A stretch of DNA of 10,791 nucleotides from Candidatus Bathyarchaeota archaeon (GTDB taxonomy: Archaea; Thermoproteota; Bathyarchaeia; Bathyarchaeales; UBA233). The stretch spans positions 1 through 10,791 of the forward strand of contig QMXC01000016.1 in assembly GCA_003661945.1 (NCBI GenBank). The letters are read 5' to 3'. The position numbers were made by a program, and so were the translations under genes. Below are positions 5,465-10,791 of the stretch, piece after piece. Within the stretch, counting starts at the first letter, position 1. Each line of letters opens with the position of its first letter. The notes beneath the pieces are model-generated. The model was not told the DNA's origin, did not search any database, and worked only from the letters and a program-made list of their open reading frames with translations.

Positions 5465-6697
5465 ATGAGTGGAGAAAACACTGTTGCCGTGAAAATAAAC
5501 CAAGACCTTTGCAGCCGATGCATGATTTGTTATTCCATCTGTCCTTTCGAGGCTATAACATACGAAGAAGAAGGAGAGAATGGCGGAAAACTGGAAATTG
5601 ACATAGAAAAATGCCAAGTGTGCGGAATATGCTACAGCGCTTGTCCCTCTTTGGCTATCGAAATAGAATATTATGATTGGAAAGCCCTCGTAGAGCTTGT
5701 GAAACAGTTAAGAAAGCAGCGTGAAAGCAGCACTTTGGTCTTGATGTGCCGCGGAAACAGCCCGTCGACATGCGAAGTTCAAGACATTTTGCGAAAAGAA
5801 CGTTTGAACATACAGGATTATATCGCCTTGAGAGTGCCGTGCGCCGGCAGAATTCCAACAGAGTTCGTGTTAGGCGTCCTGAAAAACGGAATAGATACTA
5901 TTGTTGCCATTCAATGTGAAGAGGATTTCTGCAGATTCAAAGAAGGAAGCCGTATAAACAAGCAGAGATTGCTCCTAACTAGAAAAGTGCTTCGGCAGCT
6001 AGGCTTTGCTGAAAACGCGTTACGCCTTCTGCACTATTCGCGGAAAGCTGTTTACGAAACCGAAGACTGCGTTGGATGCGACAAATGCGTGTTTATATGT
6101 CCTTACGACGCGATTGAAGCTGAGCCGTTGTCAACGCCGAAGATAATAGAAGAAAAATGCGTTGGATGTGGAGCGTGCATGCTTGTGTGCCCACACCTAG
6201 CTATACAGCTTGAAGGATTCGAGTTTAAGAAAGTCTTCAGCCTAATACAGCGGTATGGAAATGCCGCTCGGAAAATGAAGGAAAACGGTGTCTCGCCAAC
6301 AGTTCTGGTTTTCTGTTGTCAATGGTCGGAATTTTCAGCTCTGGATAATCCGGAAAGCAGCTTGTTCGACCATAAAGCCGTGGCGCTGGAAATTCCATGT
6401 TTCAAAGCCCTAGATCCGGCGCATGTGGTTCAAGCGCTTTATTCGGGCTTCGACGGAGTTCTAGCTGTGGTTTGCTCAGAAGAAGACTGCAAGCTTGAAA
6501 AGGGAAGAGAGATAGCTGAAAGAAACATGGCGATTCTTAGGTCCACGCTGGAAAAGCTGGGATTAGCGGAGAGGTTTGAGCTTTACACTGTTTCGCCTCG
6601 ACGAGTCGGGGATTTCAACCGTAAACTTGAAAGCTTTGTCGAGAAAATTGGCAAGCTTCCGCCGTTAGAACTGGAGCTTCCGCTTCAAACGGTGTAG
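5465..6697 (+). CDS. Tandem ferredoxin-MvhD double iron-sulfur protein
   Basis: A 410-residue electron-transfer protein made of two copies of one module, a dicluster ferredoxin followed by an MvhD/FlpD-like domain. Copy 1 has CxxCxxCxxxCP sets at Cys16/19/22/26 and Cys50/53/56/60, then an MvhD-like domain at about 89-195. Copy 2 has sets at Cys202/205/208/212 and Cys232/235/238/242, then an MvhD-like domain at about 278-395. That predicts four [4Fe-4S] clusters. Each MvhD-like domain keeps four Cys in matching places: 95/126/151/156 and 285/312/337/342. In the family these would bind a [2Fe-2S] cluster. MvhD normally carries electrons between a [NiFe]-hydrogenase and HdrA; here no flavin domain is fused. 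It is first in an operon with NfnA- and NfnB-like genes, 16 bases upstream of the former. I infer it feeds or drains that pair. No signal peptide or membrane segment is seen. Confidence 0.85.
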   Translation: MSGENTVAVKINQDLCSRCMICYSICPFEAITYEEEGENGGKLEIDIEKCQVCGICYSACPSLAIEIEYYDWKALVELVKQLRKQRESSTLVLMCRGNSPSTCEVQDILRKERLNIQDYIALRVPCAGRIPTEFVLGVLKNGIDTIVAIQCEEDFCRFKEGSRINKQRLLLTRKVLRQLGFAENALRLLHYSRKAVYETEDCVGCDKCVFICPYDAIEAEPLSTPKIIEEKCVGCGACMLVCPHLAIQLEGFEFKKVFSLIQRYGNAARKMKENGVSPTVLVFCCQWSEFSALDNPESSLFDHKAVALEIPCFKALDPAHVVQALYSGFDGVLAVVCSEEDCKLEKGREIAERNMAILRSTLEKLGLAERFELYTVSPRRVGDFNRKLESFVEKIGKLPPLELELPLQTV

Positions 6698-6699
6698 AA

Positions 6700-6705
6700 G
6701 GGTGA
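6700..6705 (+). promoter_or_regulatory. Shine-Dalgarno of the NfnA-like gene
   Basis: GGGTGA, eight bases before the ATG at 6714. It contains the GTG at 6702 that would be a longer start, so the ATG is preferred. Confidence 0.6.
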
Positions 6706-6713
6706 AAAAGGCT

Positions 6714-8958
<2,245 letters not shown>

Positions 8959-9004
8959 CCGCCGAAAACTCTTTTCCATTCGAAACATGTAGTTGGAAAA
9001 CACA

Positions 9005-9013
9005 AAGTTTAAT
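9005..9013 (+). promoter_or_regulatory. Possible TATA box of the acetyl-CoA synthetase gene
   Basis: AAGTTTAAT, about 45 bases before the TTG at 9054. It predicts a transcript start near 9035 and a short leader holding the GAGGGG ribosome site. A moderate match only; the 95-base gap shows nothing else. Confidence 0.35.
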
Positions 9014-9041
9014 TCCCATCGAAAGTTTGAATTCACTTCCC

Positions 9042-9047
9042 GAGGGG
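9042..9047 (+). promoter_or_regulatory. Shine-Dalgarno of the acetyl-CoA synthetase gene
   Basis: GAGGGG, six bases before the TTG at 9054. It supports that unusual start codon; no in-frame ATG lies nearby upstream. Confidence 0.6.
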
Positions 9048-9053
9048 ATACTG

Positions 9054-10791
9054 TTGGTTACATTAGGACTTGATAAAATTTTCAACCCTAAAAGCGTCGC
9101 CGTCGTCGGAGCCAGCGATGAGGAAGGCTCCGTAGGATACATGTTGATGAAAAACCTCGCCGGATTCGGCGAAGAAAGAAAAGTTTACCCGGTTAACATT
9201 CGAAAAGACGAAGTTCTTGGCTTTAAAGCTTACAAAACTGTTAATGAAATTCCAGAAAACGTTGACCTCGCGGTCATAGCTACTCCGGCGAAAACGGTTC
9301 CAGAAGTAGTGAAGCAATGTGGAGAGGCTGGAATAACAGGAATAATAATCGTTTCAGCGGGTTTCAAGGAAATCGGATCGGAGGGCAGAGCTCTCGAACA
9401 GAAAATTCTACAGCTAAAGGAAATCTACGGGCTTCGCATAATAGGTCCCAACTGTCTCGGCGTCATCCGTCCAAGTGTCAAGCTAAACGCGACTTTCCTC
9501 AACAAAATGCCGAAAGAAGGAAACATTGCGTTCATATCTCAAAGCGGCGCCCTAGGATCAGCAATCATCGACTGGGCAATCCACGAAAACATAGGCTTCA
9601 GCAACTTCGTCTCCGTAGGCTCCATGATAGACGTGGACTTCGGAGACCTCATAGACTATTTCGGAACCGACCCTAAAACAAAAAGCATTTTAATGTATGT
9701 AGAAGGAATAACCAACGCTAGAAAATTTATGAGCGCAGCGAGACACTTTGCAAGAACAAAACCAATAATCGTCGTAAAAGCCGGAAAATTCAGAGAAAGC
9801 GCAAAAGCAGCTGCATCCCACACAGGCTCGCTAACCGGAGAAGACATAGTCTACAACGCAGCCTTCAAACGAGCAGGAATCGTACGCGTCGAAGAAATCG
9901 CAGACCTCTTCAACTGCGCTGAAGTTCTAGGAATGCAGCCAATTCCGAAAGGACCCAACGTCGCTATAATCACCAACGCAGGCGGACCCGGCATAATGGC
10001 TGTAGACGCCTTAATAAGCCACGGAGGAAAATTGGCAAAGCTTGCTCCAAAAACAATGAGTAAGCTCAATGGTGTTTTACCGCCTTACTGGAGCCGGGGA
10101 AACCCCGTTGACATTCTTGGAGACGCTAAGGCGGACAGATACGAAGCCGCCATCAAAACTTGTTTAGAGGATGAAAACGTTGACGGCGTGCTGATAATAT
10201 ATACGCATCAAGGCGTAACTGACCCCGTTGAAGTCGCTAAAACCATCGTGAAAATATGCAAACATTCATACAAGACTGTTCTAACGTCGTTTATGGGTCA
10301 AACAGACGTTGAAGCTGCGAATAAACTCTTAAATGAAAATGGCATTCCCACATATTCCACGCCGGAACAAGCAGCTAGAACATACATGTACATGTATCAG
10401 TACAAGCGCAACCTCGAACTTCTTTATGAAACCCCTGAAGAGCTGCCAGTTGACACGGTTCCGCCGAAACGTCCGATAACTGTTATGATAAGAAACGCAG
10501 CGAAAGAAAACCGTGAGATACTAACGGAGCCAGAAGCGAAAAAGCTTTTGAATTACTATAACATTCCAGTGGTCAAAACGTTTATAGCGAAAACAGCTGA
10601 TGAAGCCGCGGCGTGTGCATCGCAGATAGGCTACCCAGTAGTATTAAAGATTTTGTCACCCCAAATCGTCCATAAAAGCGACGTAGGGGGAGTTATGCTC
10701 AACCTTAACTCCGAAGCCGAAGTTAAGGAAGCCTTTGAAACCGTCATCCGACGAGCCAGAGAACACAAGCCAGAAGCAGAAATACAAGGAG
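9054..10791 (+). CDS. Acyl-CoA synthetase (ADP-forming), fused alpha and beta parts (partial, 3' end cut by window edge)
   Basis: The enzyme converts acetyl-CoA or another acyl-CoA, ADP and phosphate to the acid, CoA and ATP, an energy-conserving step typical of archaea. The first 579 residues are present, out of about 700 expected. A CoA-binding domain is at about 5-130 (VAVVGASDEEGSVG, IIGPNCLGV at 129-137). Succinyl-CoA-ligase-like domains follow (FISQSGALGSA at 160-170, SVGSMIDVDFGDL). SHTGSLTGED at 255-264 holds the predicted phosphohistidine His256. After a linker near residues 455-490, an ATP-grasp (beta) domain begins with EPEAKKLLNYYNIPVV and contains VVLKILSPQIVHKSDVGGV. Substrate choice (acetyl, aryl, succinyl) cannot be read. 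The start is TTG at 9054 behind GAGGGG. Alpha and beta parts are one polypeptide, unlike the separate subunits of Pyrococcus ACD. Confidence 0.93.
   Translation, partial: MVTLGLDKIFNPKSVAVVGASDEEGSVGYMLMKNLAGFGEERKVYPVNIRKDEVLGFKAYKTVNEIPENVDLAVIATPAKTVPEVVKQCGEAGITGIIIVSAGFKEIGSEGRALEQKILQLKEIYGLRIIGPNCLGVIRPSVKLNATFLNKMPKEGNIAFISQSGALGSAIIDWAIHENIGFSNFVSVGSMIDVDFGDLIDYFGTDPKTKSILMYVEGITNARKFMSAARHFARTKPIIVVKAGKFRESAKAAASHTGSLTGEDIVYNAAFKRAGIVRVEEIADLFNCAEVLGMQPIPKGPNVAIITNAGGPGIMAVDALISHGGKLAKLAPKTMSKLNGVLPPYWSRGNPVDILGDAKADRYEAAIKTCLEDENVDGVLIIYTHQGVTDPVEVAKTIVKICKHSYKTVLTSFMGQTDVEAANKLLNENGIPTYSTPEQAARTYMYMYQYKRNLELLYETPEELPVDTVPPKRPITVMIRNAAKENREILTEPEAKKLLNYYNIPVVKTFIAKTADEAAACASQIGYPVVLKILSPQIVHKSDVGGVMLNLNSEAEVKEAFETVIRRAREHKPEAEIQG

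Noticed and set aside
9317..9676. A 119-residue plus-strand open frame rich in Arg, Asn and Ser
   Set aside because: It is an out-of-frame reading of the acyl-CoA synthetase gene, whose own frame is continuous and has clear motifs.

Overview
The window looks like chromosomal DNA of an archaeon, probably an anaerobe. Four things support this. Promoters have TATA boxes (TTTATAAT, TTTATAT) about 30 bases before start codons. There is an alpha-beta fused ADP-forming acetyl-CoA synthetase-type gene and a hydrogenase-maturation set. A protein carries MvhD-type domains, known from methanogen-style hydrogenase/heterodisulfide reductase chemistry. Start codons are often TTG or GTG. I cannot name the lineage from sequence alone; an uncultured Bathyarchaeia-like or other Thermoproteota archaeon is a guess. 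I see no insertion sequence, phage gene, CRISPR array, rRNA or tRNA.

Layout. Left part (1-4299): a minus-strand hypC-hypB-hypA operon, with hypA cut by the window edge. It is followed by a divergent class I SAM methyltransferase on the plus strand and then a convergent minus-strand hypF. These hyp genes build the NiFe(CN)2CO centre of [NiFe]-hydrogenases: HypF makes the thiocarbamate that becomes cyanide, HypC carries the iron fragment, and HypA/HypB insert nickel. No hydrogenase structural gene, hypD or hypE lies in the window.

Middle part (4409-8958): a plus-strand redox block. It holds an NADPH-type thioredoxin reductase, then, after a gap with its own putative promoter and a hairpin-forming leader, a tightly packed three-gene operon. 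The operon encodes a double [2x4Fe-4S ferredoxin + MvhD-like] protein, an NfnA/SudB-type FAD/[2Fe-2S] protein and an NfnB/GltA-type flavoprotein. The last two are the subunits of the electron-bifurcating ferredoxin:NAD(P) transhydrogenase family. The duplicated ferredoxin-MvhD partner next to them is the most unusual item here. I infer a three-subunit complex linking ferredoxin, NAD(P)H and a hydrogenase- or heterodisulfide-like partner.

Right part (9054-10791): the first 579 codons of a fused acyl-CoA synthetase (ADP-forming), cut by the window edge. It makes ATP from acetyl-CoA or other acyl-CoA thioesters. Together the genes suggest a fermentative or acetogenic energy metabolism that handles ferredoxin, NAD(P)H and H2. 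All intergenic gaps are under about 130 bases.
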